A stretch of 64,000 nt of DNA from Isoperla grammatica (taxonomy: Eukaryota > Arthropoda > Insecta > Plecoptera > Perlodidae), in the NCBI GenBank assembly GCA_945910005.1, contig OX246741.1, positions 36,503,331-36,567,330 on the forward strand, given 5' to 3'. Below the pieces are notes generated by a model. It did no database searches and was not told the DNA's origin. It saw only the letters and a program-made list of their open reading frames with translations. Position 1 is the first letter of the stretch. Each line of letters begins with the position of its first letter. Shown one piece after another: positions 12,957-23,996 of this stretch. The translations under genes were made by a program, and so were the position numbers.

Positions 12957-13187
12957 CATGGCAAATACAATATTTGTAATCGCTATTGCTCCGTTCCTCA
13001 ATGCAACAGTAAAGGGAAAGGTGTATGTTTTCACCTTTTTTCTGAAGACATTACGTTTAGAAAGAGATGGGCACACGTGTTGAAAATCAGGAAACCTGTA
13101 ACGAAGTTTATGTATGTGTGTGGCTTGCACTTTACAAACCAAGACTGTATACTGCCCGGTATGCAAGAAGAATTTTTAAACCATTAG
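12957..13187 (+). CDS. THAP-type zinc finger exon
   Basis: One frame reads YCSVPQC..., then GVCFHLFSED, KRWAHVLK, VCGLHF and TNQDCILPG, ending at TAG 13185-13187 or at a possible GTAAGC donor at 13186. This is the THAP order: paired Cys, a small linker with FH, an invariant-type Trp, then C-x2-HF (C2CH zinc site). THAP domains bind DNA and occur in P-element transposases and in host regulators; which applies is unknown. No in-frame ATG starts the domain, so an upstream exon is expected. The hAT MITE directly upstream may have damaged the splice acceptor (TTGATTTCAG at 12425-12434). The frame was found by reading, since the other frames are also open. Confidence 0.7.
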   Translation, partial: HGKYNICNRYCSVPQCNSKGKGVCFHLFSEDITFRKRWAHVLKIRKPVTKFMYVCGLHFTNQDCILPGMQEEFLNH

Positions 13188-13740
13188 TAAGCTAGATTAA
13201 TGAGGAAATATAGATCCTTGGCTTATGCCTAGGCTTTAGCAGAGATGCCAATCCCAAGTCAGAGTAGGCTTAGGCCTATCTAGCTGTCAAAATGGGTGTA
13301 ACGTCTAGGGCTAGGTAGCTAGGCCTAGACCCTAAACCCAATGTCCTAGTCGGCCTAGCTGTCATGAAAGTACGGTAGTACCAAGAACGTATACTTAAAC
13401 CCTTTTCCCTACCACCAAAGATAAGACACTTTGCTACCACTAGGCCTAGGCCTACCAAGTATTTTTTAACCATTGGTAAGCTAGATTAATGAGGAAATAT
13501 AGATACATGGCTCATGCCTAGGCCCTAGCAGAGATGCCAATCCCAAGTCAGAGTAGGCCTAGTCCTATCCAGCTGTCAAAATGGGTGTAACGTCTAGGGC
13601 TAGGTAGCTAGGCCTTGTCCCTAGTCGGCCTAGCTGTCGGTGAAAGAAGTCGCACCAAGAACGTATAAGTAGGCCTACTTAGACCCTTTTGCCTACCCCT
13701 AGGCCTACCTAGACAATGTGATTATGAGGAGTTTGGTTGT
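13180..13740 (+). repeat. Direct duplication, about 289 bp
   Basis: The block starting ACCATTAGTAAGCTAGATTA (13180) recurs at about 13469 as ACCATTGGTAAGCTAGATTA. The two are highly similar for about 250 bp and rich in AGGCCTA words. The first copy overlaps the end of the THAP exon, so the exon's last codons and donor are duplicated downstream. Confidence 0.75.
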
Positions 13741-13937
13741 CTATTTACATACTAACAACTGTATTATTGAATAGGATAGGCTCCAGGCCTAGACAATAAA
13801 TAAGTACAATTGCAAAGTAAGGCTAGGCCTAGCCTAGGCCCGTGTCAAGGTGACAATTACACTAGGATCCTAGGTATTTTTGTGTTGTAGGCCTAGGCAG
13901 TGGCACCTGTTGTTAGTGACTTCATCACGTACTGTAA

Positions 13938-14141
13938 TCATAACTTCCAATTTGTGAGGCGGTCAATTTTGAGGTTTGTAAGCACAACGCAAATGTCTTT
14001 GGTTCTACCATTGATTCTGCAGCATATGACGTGATTTGCTTCCAAAACAGCTTCCCCCTCCTTAGACGGCCGTAGGCCGTCACCTACAAACCTAATAACT
14101 ACTGCCCACCTTACGTTAGGATTTCCTTCCATTGCAGACAA
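13938..14141 (-). other. Coding-like ORF, unrecognised
   Basis: A 67-codon open frame contains the pattern EAVLEANHVICCRI, which looks protein-like. I have only an impression of similarity to uncharacterised proteins spread by transposons in arthropods. It could be a fragment, or chance. Confidence 0.2.
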
Positions 14142-14335
14142 TTATTCAACAATAATAACAACAATAATACTTAAGAAATAAAACCATAAAATACACGTGT
14201 GCAGGGGGCCATGAGGGGGCGTACGATCACTTTATACCGCAATGATCCGCCATTTTGTTTTTGTAGTGCTGCCATCTGTTATCACTTGTTTTGGCGAATA
14301 CTCCTGTTGAGGCAGGACAAACGAACAAATCTAGT

Positions 14336-14606
14336 ATAACGGATATGGGAGTAGAAATCACAGTTACTCCCACTTGGACAAAAAAACAGAGTTGTCACAG
14401 TTGTGATCTTTTCAGTTGTTCCTCCTACTCCTACTCGGGAAGCAGGTGTAAACACCTTACTCCCATCACAGTTGTAGTAAGTTACCACTGGACAAAAGAA
14501 CTTGTCGCAGCTACTCCCATCACACTTACTCCAGGACAGAAAAACGGGGTTTTCGTAATACCGTACTCCTGGAGTAGTGATCACAGGACAAACGAACGAA
14601 GCTAAT
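14336..14606 (-). repeat. Copy 2 of the GGAGTA-rich repeat, inverted
   Basis: It is nearly identical to 12009-12275 on the opposite strand. The flanking CCTGCCTCAACAGGAGTA word lies on the other side of the core compared with copy 1, so the two copies were rearranged or cut from a longer tandem. Confidence 0.75.
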
Positions 14607-14811
14607 GATACAGCATACAACAAGACAAGATACAATTTAACCTAATTGAATGATTATTAAATTGAACTTCGAATCAAATCGAGTACATCCTTCGAGTATT
14701 CCTTTCTTTCTTCTTTATAAGCCCTTCTATACTCGTCACACTCTTCATAAGAACAATTATACAACTCTTGATAATTAAGTATAAGAATGGAATAAAAATA
14801 ACGATAATTAT

Positions 14812-15376
14812 TAGGGATGACATCGGGTAATAAAATTCGGAACCGGTTCCAGCTCTCATATTACCCGGGTACCCGGATCCTGAAAACGTATTTTTCGATG
14901 TGTAGGCTTGATTTGAAGGTCCTCGCTAGGCCTTGTGAAGTGCGCGGGGAGCAAAGACGAGGGACGAATGATATGCATGCCGCCCGCTCGGTGAGTCTTT
15001 TGGAATAAGCCTGCAGTAATCACGTCGAGTAAAGAAAACTTTTCTCACTACACAACAGAAGCACATACATAAAACATGATATTTTAAGGAAAATAAATAG
15101 TAATGGAACAAGTATTAGCCAGAATGTTCACCAGAATGTTAAAGAAAGAAGAAACAGTAACGAATGCAAGTCGGTTCGCGTCTGTTCTGTTCCCCGTCGA
15201 GTCATGTGTTGTGGAAGGGTAGGCGCCTGCCGTACCTGCTGGCTCCACCGGAATCGACCGCAGCAATACTGGCGCGTAAATTTAGCCAAGAAACCGACTA
15301 AAGAATTACCCGGACCCGAAAACGGCTCCGGGTTAATATTTGGAGGCGGGTACCCGGGTACCCGATGTCATCCCTA
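14812..15376. mobile_element. hAT-type MITE
   Basis: The inverted ends TAGGGATGACATCGGGTA are matched at the right end. An 8-bp duplication ATAATTAT flanks the element (14804-14811 and 15377-15384). The interior has GGTACCCGGGTA-like palindromes near both ends and no transposase. The 565-bp length suits a non-autonomous hAT. Confidence 0.9.
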
Positions 15377-15384
15377 ATAATTAT

Positions 15385-16670
15385 TATAGACCTTGGGTTT
15401 AAAAATAATATTTTTAGAACTGGTAGGTTCTCCCATTTAACTCACTTAAACACGTTAATAGCTGCTCGTGAATAATGAGAGAACGAATAAATCCATAAAT
15501 AAATGAAAATAATAACAATAATACAAAAATAGTTTTTGAAAAATAGTTCTTGTATTAGGCATACTCGCGTTAAAATATACATTTGAGTATATGGTATAAA
15601 TTAACTATACTGTAGTATAATGTACCTTGCATTCTTAAGAAAAAACTGACTGGGATAGACAAATATAATAAATACACATATTTTTGTAGGTTTGTACTTT
15701 ATTTTCTCTCGGATTTGAACAGTTATTTTGAAATATCGAATCAATCAAACTGTGATTATTCTGTCCGTCTAGGAGCGGTAGCGGATTATGAGTTTTGTTT
15801 GAGGGTTGTTGCAAACTAGCGCTAGTTGTAGTGACGTGAGATATCTCCTGGCGTCAGACTGACGAACTTCCAACTAGTTTGCCATGGACCACTGGTCAGT
15901 GTGAAAGTTAACCAGCAACCCCCTCGCACCATCGACCTAGCTTATCTTGATTAAGTATCCAAATGATATTATGTTCCTGGAACATTAATGAAAACAATGA
16001 AATGAAACCAATATGATGTTTCTGGCATCGAGACATTTTTTTAACGGCACTTTGCTAAGATTTACAGGTGTTAACTTAATGATGGTCTCGTAAAACATAT
16101 ACCACACGTAAATGGTTTTAACCTATACCTTATAATTTTGTCTTTTCGTCTAAAGTGGCCTAGCAGATTAATAATAAGACATGTATAAATGTGGTAAGTC
16201 CGTGATTAGTGTTATTACGCGCATTAGGCTTTCGACACAGTTCGTAACTCATAGATTCGCTGGAGGCTTTCATGGCTTGTAAAATAATAATAATAATCTC
16301 TCATGGTATTCATGCTGAAGGGGCTCATCGCCCTCTTTGTTGTCGCTGGTATTCAGTTCATGTTGTGTGATATGTGTCTTGGATTGTTGGGAAGGAATGT
16401 CCAACGAGTGTTTGTAACATTCGTGTAACTACTTAAAAATATTCCCATAACAAGTTTACTTTGAATGATATCTTAATACAAAATTAGTGATTACAAAAAA
16501 AATTAATACGTTATAACAATTCCACATTTAGCTCGCAATTATTTTAAGGTCCAGTCTTACAATGTCCCAATAACTAGTTATTCGTCAAATCTTGTTTTCT
16601 CCATGGCAACCACCAATCAAAACCCTCGAAATCCTCCAAACAGCTTGTAAGACCGGCCCTAAATCATATA
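15385..16670. other. Intergenic; possible SINE-core fragment
   Basis: No gene is seen. The piece at about 16340-16425 includes TGTTGGGAAGGAATGTCC, also found in the tRNA-headed element near 38560, so a fragment of the same SINE-like family is likely. The rest is AT-rich and unassigned. Confidence 0.4.
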
Positions 16671-17495
16671 TATCTTGATTATGATAATTTTACAAGTGAT
16701 ATTTATTTTATATTTTCTACTCTGTACAATATTGTGTGGCATTGCCAAGAGTTTTTAACTTTAAAAAAAATATATTTATCAGTTATTTTTTAATTTATGA
16801 AATAATTCTGAATTATGATCATATAATTAAAATATTTATGAATGACAAATTACATACGAATATTGAGAACCATAAAACTGTCACAAACGCCCACCTCCAA
16901 TTAGTAATTTTGCTGGTAGCCGTTAATTTTCGCTCCACACTTTGTGGCCACTGAATTCAACGGCACCTCAGGCTCGGCTTTAAGATTAGTGATTATCTTC
17001 TCACCAGGATCTAATATTCTCGAACATTTTTTTTATCTGGTGAGTACCTCGTTGAGTTTACGATCGCGTGTGAGCAAGCTCAATTATCGAACACAACTCC
17101 TTGGGTGCCGGCTAACAAGACCCGAGTCGATGGTAAGGGGTGTCAAGCCGAGCCAGTTACAAACGAGTGGGCCCAACTATCCGGCGAGTGCAATACTGAT
17201 AGACCAAAACGTGAACGTAGACCGGAAACCACAGAGAGATCAGCTGCGCGGGTCGAGCTGTTACTACTCGAGCTGTGTGGTTAAAATTTAAAATGTATGT
17301 TAAAGGAAATCAATTACGAATTGAACAACATGCTATGGAGGGCATCACTAGAGCAAGACAAAACACACATGTCTACCTACGCAGCTGTTAAAAATGGAAA
17401 GCCCAAAGAATGGAATTGTATCTAACTTTAAGAAACTTAATTGATAATCGTAAGGATAGTTTTTATATTGTGTTGTTTATTTAAAACGACCGCTT
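16671..17495 (+). repeat. Interspersed repeat, copy 1
   Basis: About 820 bp matching, in reverse, 49318-50165. Shared landmarks include GTGGCCACTGAATTCAACGG, GACCCGAGTCGATGGTAAGG and the end TTGTGTTGTTTATTTAAAAC. A partly open frame runs through the middle in both copies, but with different breaks. I see no known domain. Probably an old non-autonomous element. Confidence 0.75.
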
Positions 17496-17499
17496 TGTT

Positions 17500-18324
17500 A
17501 GTGTTCAACACAACTTAAAAAGCTTCAACATTTTAGTTTTATTGTGAGTATATTAAAAAACATTTCAATTACAATTTGTGGGATTCGTGGGATTTTGCGA
17601 GAAAAGACAGTTTTAGTGTCTACAGAAAATCTAAATTTTGAAAAATGTATTGGGTATCTATACAAATAGACAGTTAAAGAAATCAGATCGTTTGATTTTA
17701 TCTAACACACACTTTTTAAAGATGACCTGATAGATATCGATAGTAAACGTATCTAGACAGGTGGCAGCGTAAAGAAGCAACGAAGACAAAAATCTGGTTT
17801 ATCCGCCACTAATAGCAAGAGTTTTGTTTTTTGTGTTCACATATTCTAAAAAATGTGCTGATTACGCACATATAAAGCCTTCCACCGAAATCTGATGGGC
17901 AATTGCTTTAATTTGCATTTTAATTACGCATAATTAAAATTAAAATTATTTTTCATATCGAAACTGATTGCCAAATTACCAAATGCTTTCACTTTAATGC
18001 ACGAGGAATTTATATTTTCATCAAATACATTTTAAAAAATTTCAAAAAAGTAATTAAATTGCGATAAAATTACATTTTAATCAAATTTACATAAGTTTAA
18101 TCAATATTTAATTCTTGGAAAACAAATAAAAAAAAATGAGTCTATTTCATTAAAACGTCTTTATTATGAACCAGTTGACAACATATACAACGATCATCAA
18201 AAGTCTACCACTTTTAATTACGTTTCAATCAATTTAATTGTGGCCTATAATTTTTTAATCGATAAATGAGCCGTATTGGTCGTTTGTGAAGTCTCATCAA
18301 CATCATGATGTACCACAATAAACA

Positions 18325-18362
<38 letters not shown>

Positions 18363-19048
18363 ATATTTTCACATCGTACTCAGGTGTGTATCGCTAATTA
18401 GTTTGTAATTAACTATGCTTATTAGTAATTATGCTAATTATTAATGAATAATTAAAATATTGAAAATCCTACAAAAATAAATTAATGAACTTCAAATAAA
18501 TAGCTTTTATATTGAACAACATTCGAAATTGGCAATCGCTTATCATCAAAATAAAACTCATTGCCTATAATTTAATTGAATACTGATATTAATATTATCA
18601 TTAATTTTATGTTATGTGTGATGCAAACAACAATACCAATAATCAAATTTTTACTTAATTCTACTATGCCACTTTACCCACCGAGTCATATCCGTATTAT
18701 ACATTATTAATTAGTGATATAATTAGGATTGATAACAGATAACGCTGTGAAGTAAGGTACACATTTGTATTTATTTACATCTTTCTAACTATAACAAGCG
18801 ATTAAATTTGAATTGGGTCAGTTATATTATGGTATTTATTGCAAATACGGGTAACATTATGAACAAAAAGAATTGTGTCACCATCGTGGTTACAACATAA
18901 TTACATAATTATGGCATTTCTGAATCTCGCGTCCATAAGCAAAGTAAACCAAGTGCATTCAAGTTTTTTTGTAGAAGACGATGTTCATTCAGTTGCTTAT
19001 AATAAACAAAAAATATTGCATAAAACATTTCAAAACAGTAATAAACAA
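17500..19048. other. AT-rich intergenic DNA with TA microsatellite
   Basis: No gene is recognised. A TA dinucleotide run lies at about 18326-18360. Confidence 0.6.
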
Positions 19049-20263
19049 ACCCAATTTGATAAACAAACAATTTAAATTTTGAATTTGGTAAAAAATAAAC
19101 AAATAACGCATTTGGAATATTACGTGCATCATGTTGACTCTGTTTGTGAACCAATCAGTTGGAAATTAAGTTACAAGGCTGAACTGAGTAAACCATTATT
19201 ACTTTGTGCTGGGAAAATAATCAAATATAGTGAAAATGTAATTTGCACTAAGTTTCTCTTTTAATTTGAAAGTACCTATAGCCTACATTAAGTCTATATA
19301 AGTTAACACAATTGTATTTAGCATACACTTACATTCAGGCAATGTCAACTCTTTCACTCCACATCAACATCATCTTCAGGCACGTCCAACAGTGAACAGT
19401 TGTCACAAAAAGATCCCTTGCAGGTCCCACATGCAGGGGTGCACAACAAACTGTTCTTTCTACAACTGCATCTCATACTGCTGCAATTCTTCTGACAATT
19501 ACATCGAATGACTGAGAGAAGTTCTTCTGGTGCCGTCACATTATCAGTTTTTATCGGCATAAACCTGTCACCTTCCAATTTCCACCCCCAGTCTTCTGGT
19601 TTAAGGTTATTTCCTTTCCCCACTTAAACTTGAACGTAAACTCTCATGCTGCGAAACATTGCTGCATTTTCAGTGGGAGGCAGAGTTTACTACTACTACC
19701 TACTTTTGCCACAAACATTTCGTGACGTAACGAGTTAAGGTTTGTACCGGGTTTTCTTTTATAAAGTACAACGAGCGCCTGTTCTGCAGAACTGGTAATC
19801 TTCTCTCTCGATGTATTAGGGGAATTAAATGAATCTACTTGTGAGCGAAAGTGTGAAATGATTTTAACTTTTTTAAACTTGTTGCTTTTCCGAGTCCAAA
19901 TACCCTAGATGTTGTATCACAGCCCAATATTGCGTGTAAGAAAAGCAATGCTTTGCATACATCTTCATTCAAACATCGTTTAGTTGTATGCTTAATACAA
20001 TTGTGTTAACTTATCTAGACTTAATGTAGGCTATAGGTACTTTCAAATTAAAAGAGAAACATAGTGCAAATTACATTTTCACTATATTTGATTATTTTCC
20101 CAGCACAAAGTAATAATGGTTTACTCAGTTCAGCCTTGTAACTCAATTTCCAACTGATTGGTTCACAAACAGAGTCAACATGATGCACGTAATATTCCAA
20201 ATGCGTTATTTGTTTATTTTTTACCAAATTCAAAATTTAAATTGTTTGTTTATCAAATTGGGT
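19049..20263. mobile_element. Long-TIR transposon carrying a decayed CXC-domain gene
   Basis: The ends are inverted copies of about 275 bp (19049-about 19327 and about 19988-20263), starting ACCCAATTTGATAAACAAAC, with few differences. Between them lies the 3' part of a protein-coding gene on the minus strand. No clear target duplication is seen. The superfamily is unknown to me; long TIRs and a non-DDE-looking fragment make it unusual. Confidence 0.75.
19354..19980 (-). pseudogene. Fragment of a CXC (tesmin/TSO1-like) domain protein of a mobile family
   Basis: Read leftward, the first part encodes FLHAILGCDTTSRVFGLGK, a pattern I associate with uncharacterised transposon-borne proteins; the GCD..S...G.GK layout recalls PIN/FEN-type nucleases, but that is inference. 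It is followed by PPTENAAMFRSMRVYVQV, an in-frame TAA (near 19624), then PEDWGWKLEG and a Cys-rich end (RCNCQKNCSSMRCSCRKN, then CTPACGTCKG) ending at 19354. The Cys spacing is that of one CXC motif, a zinc-binding DNA-contact module. The stop and missing N terminus make it a pseudogene unless it is an exon. Confidence 0.65.
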
Positions 20264-20985
20264 GTACATAAGGGGTATTGGGGTACATAAGTAATATGCT
20301 CGCTAAATGTTATCAAGTGTTTCTTGACATGGTTGTTGGTAATTTATATCCATAGGCGGACTCACACAAATAGTCACATCGGAGATAAGGCTAGATGAGG
20401 TGGGGGGGGGGGGGGGTAAGAGTAGAGGGGGGGTCACTTCCCCCTCCAGTTATTACGCGCCTGCGTATCGTATGAGTTTACTTTACTTGTAACGTAATTC
20501 AAAAGGGAGAGCTTATGACATGCACGTGATTACTTTCTCGAAAATTTCCCCAACTGGCTCTGTCACCGACCTTTCTAGCTCACATGCACGTTGTATTATT
20601 TACTAGGCTAGGCTACTACGAAGTGGGAGTCCACCTCTGCTGTATTTCCCTAGAATCTTATATTGACAATTGGAACCATCATAATATGTCTAGTTGGCCC
20701 TAAACCACCTGATAAAGGGCTTGAATTATAAATCTTGCCATTATTCTGGGCCACGCCCACTTCGAAGAGCAAGGTCAACGGGACATGTGAGACTATGTCG
20801 CCCGCCCTGGGGAACACCCGCTTTCGGTCGGTAAAGCATGCTTTCAAAGTTGTCGATACGTAAACTAAATATATCATCTTTCTTGTGATTGTTCAATTGT
20901 TTTCTTCTTTCAGACAGGACGATATAACGTTAGTGTCCGTGTTATCATCTTCATACCACTGCCCTGGAACTTTTTTAGGAAAGTC
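20264..20985. other. Region upstream of the receptor gene
   Basis: It holds a poly-G tract (20401-20417), and a possible hAT-like end near 20450-20465 (ATTACGCGCCTGCG). TTTCTTCTTTCAG ends at about 20912, a good splice acceptor if the receptor has a non-coding 5' exon. No TATA-like promoter can be named with confidence. Confidence 0.35.
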
Positions 20986-21073
20986 ATGACATCGATCGAA
21001 GCTCCAATGTCTGTGGACCAGTATGTTGAAGGCAATGCGTTTGATCGCTGCAGGATGCTGTTGTACTGGCAAG
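20986..21073 (+). CDS. Odorant receptor exon 1 (start codon exon)
   Basis: The frame starts MTSIEAPMSVDQYVEG and ends LLYWQ plus one base before donor GTGAGT (21074). Exon 2 begins with the two bases that complete Gly, so the phases fit. The short acidic N terminus leading into F-x-x-C-x-x-L-x-x-x-x-G fits the receptor family. An alternative ATG lies seven codons later (21007) and is the one kept in all array copies. The first array unit includes this exon, and the copies follow directly in its intron. Confidence 0.7.
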
Positions 21074-23332
21074 GTGAGTAAGATTGAAGCTCCAATGCCT
21101 GTGGACCAGAATGTTGAAGGCAATGCGTTTGATCGCTGCAGGATGCTGTTGTACTGGCAAGGTGAGTGAGATTGAAGCTCCAATGCCTGTGGACCAGAAT
21201 GTCCAAGGCAATGCGTTTGATCGCTGCAGGATGCTGTTGTACTGGCAAGGTGAGTGAGATTGAAGCTCCAATGTCTGTGGACCAGAATGTCGAAGGCAAT
21301 GCGTTTGATCGCAGCAGGATGCTGTGGTACTGGCAAGGTGAGTGAGATTGAAGCTCCAATGTCTGTGGACCAGAATGTCGAAGGCAATGCGTTTGATCAC
21401 TGCAGGATGCTGTTGTACTGGCAAGGTGAGTGAGATTGAAGCTCCAATGTCTGTGGACCAGAATGTCGAAGGCAATGCGTTTGATCGCTGCAGGATGCTG
21501 TTGTATTGGCAAGGTGAGTGAGATTGAAGCTCCAATGTCTGTGGACCAGAATGTTGAAGGCAATGCGTTTGATCGCTGCAGGATGCTGTTGTAGTGGCAA
21601 GGTGAGTGAGATTGAAGCTCTAATGTCTGTGGACCAGAATGTCGAAGGCAATGCGTTTGATCGCTGCAGGATGCTGTTGTACTGGCAAGGTGAGTGAGAT
21701 TGAAGCTCTAATGTCTGTGGACCAGAATGTCGAAGGCAATGCGTTTAATCGCTGCAGGATGCTGTTGTACTGGCAAGGTGAGTGAGATTGAAGCTCTCAT
21801 GTCTGTGGACCAGAATGTCGAAGGCAATGCGTTTGATCGCTGCAGGATGCTGTTGTACTGGCAAGGTGAGTGAGATTGAAGCTCCAATGTCTGTGGACCA
21901 GAATGTCGAAGGCAATGCGTTTGATCGCTGCAGGATGCTGTTGTACTGGCAAGGTGAGTGAGATTGAAGCTCCAATGTCTGTGGACCAGAATGTCGAAGG
22001 CAATATGCGTTTGATCGCTGCAGGATGCTGTTGTACTGGCAAGGTGAGTAAGATTGAAGCTCCAATGCCTGTGGACCAGAATGTCGAAGGCAATGCGTTT
22101 GATCGCTGCAGGATGCTGTTGTACTGGCAAGGTGAGTGATATTGAAACTCCAATGTCTGTGGACCAGAATGTCGAAGGCAATGCGTTTAATCGCTGCAGG
22201 ATGCTGTTGTACTGGCAAGGTGAGTGAGATTGAAGCTCCAATGTCTGTGGACCAGAATGTTGAAGGCAATGCGTTTGATCGCTGCAGGATGCTGTTGTAC
22301 TGGCAAGGTGAGTGAGATTGAAGCTCCAATGTCTGTGGACCAGAATGTCGAAGGCAATGCGTTTAATCACTGCAGGATGCTGTTGTACTGGCAAGCTGAG
22401 TAAGATTGAAGCTCCAATGCCTGTGGACCAGAATGTCGAAGGCAATGCGTTTGATCGCTGCAGGATGCTGTTGTATTGGCAAGGTGAGTGAGATTGAAGC
22501 TCCAATGTCTGTGGACCAGAATGTTGAAGGCAATGCGTTTGATCGCTGCAGGATGCTGTTGTAGTGGCAAGGTGAGTGAGATTGAAGCTCTAATGTCTGT
22601 GGACCAGAATGTCGAAGGCAATGCGTTTGATCGCTGCAGGATGCTGTTGTACTGGCAAGGTGAGTGAGATTGAAGCTCCAATGTCTGTGGACCAGAATGT
22701 CGAAGGCAATGCGTTTGATCGCTGCAGGATGCTGTTGTACTGGCAAGGTGAGTGAGATTGAAGCTCCAATGTCTGTGGACCAGAATGTCGAAGGCAATAT
22801 GCGTTTGATCGCTGCAGGATGCTGTTGTACTGGCAAGGTGAGTAAGATAGAAGCTCCAATGCCTGTGGACCAGAATGTCGAAGGCAATGCGTTTGATCGC
22901 TGCAGGATGCTGTTGTACTGGCAAGGTGAGTGATATTGAAGCTCCAATGTCTGTGGACCAGAATGTCGAAGGCAATGCGTTTAATCGCTGCAGGATGCTG
23001 TTGTACTGGCAAGGTGAGTGAGATTGAAGCTTCAATGTCTGTGGACCAGTATGTTGAAGGCAATGCGTTTGATCGCTGCAGGATGCTGTTGTACTGGCAA
23101 GGTGAGTGAGATTGAAGCTCCAATGTCTGTGGACCAGAATGTCGAAGGCAATGCGTTTGATCACTGCAGGATGCTGTTGTACTGGCAAGCTGAGTAAGAT
23201 TGAAGCTCCAATGCCTGTGGACCAGAATGTCGAAGGCAATGCGTTTGATCGCTGCAGGATGCTGTTGTACTGGCAAGGTGAGTGAGATTGAAGCTCCAAT
23301 GTCTGTGGACCAGAATGTCGAAGGCAATGCGT
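20998..23332 (+). repeat. 88-bp tandem array of the exon 1 segment, block 1 (about 26.5 units)
   Basis: The unit starts GAAGCTCCAATGTCTGTGGA, continues through TGCGTTTGATCGCTGCAGGA, and ends CTGGCAAGGTGAGTGAGATT. Identity between units is very high; common variants are TGCCTGTGG, ATTAAAG-like changes, GTGAGTAAG and GTAGTGG. Two units carry a 2-bp AT insertion (near 22005 and 22799). Each unit retains the ATG, the coding frame of exon 1 and the splice donor, but no acceptor with a pyrimidine tract. Because 88 is not a multiple of three, frame rotates between units. Confidence 0.97.
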
Positions 23333-23996
23333 TTGTAAAGTACCGTCTATTTGCATTATCCAAAAGGCTGTGCTTAGAGTGCAGTGAGTTTGTGCATTAT
23401 CCACTAGGCTGTGCTTAGAATGCAGTGACTTTGTGCACGTGTGAATTTGTAGAGAGCTTTGGTAATATCAATAAAGAACTTGCATTGTTACATTGCATAG
23501 CAACGGTTGTTGACTGGTAACTAAGGACATTATACAGAAGAAGATGGTGGAAAGTGAGCCTAGAGAGAGGAAGTGGTGTTGAAAGCTACACGGAATAACT
23601 TCAAGAACTCGAGTCTTTGAGCCTTACGATTTCTCTAGTTATCCAAACTAGTATTACCCAGACGTCAACTACGCCTGCCCCGTTAAATGGGACGGTGATT
23701 TTCGAAGCGTCGGTTACACACGATCAACCACTGAACTCAACCTACCATGAAGGACATCTTGGAAATCCTACCATGGACGCCTGCTTGAGAAACCAAGGTT
23801 AGAAGAAGAATACACCTATAACTGGAGCTGGTACTGTCTGTAGACCTATTTGTGACAATTTATTTACTGTGAGCATTCGTTGTCTATGTGATACAATATA
23901 TATTAATAACACAACTCAAGTTTTCAAGTGTTGGTTTATTTCCCGGCTGAGCTAGGCCCAACCAGTGTAGTAAGAGAGGGCGTGGGTACTGTTACA
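23333..23996. mobile_element. LTR-like insertion splitting the array
   Basis: The 664-bp segment begins TGTAAAGTACC and ends GTACTGTTACA, with the TG...CA termini typical of an LTR. Flanking CGTT and CATT differ by one base and could be a 4-bp target duplication. Inside are a 43-bp direct duplication (GTGCATTATCCA-AGGCTGTGCTTAGA-type, near 23353-23430) and an AATAAA at about 23470. No ORF is convincing. A solo LTR is the best reading; a short two-LTR remnant is possible. Confidence 0.5.
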
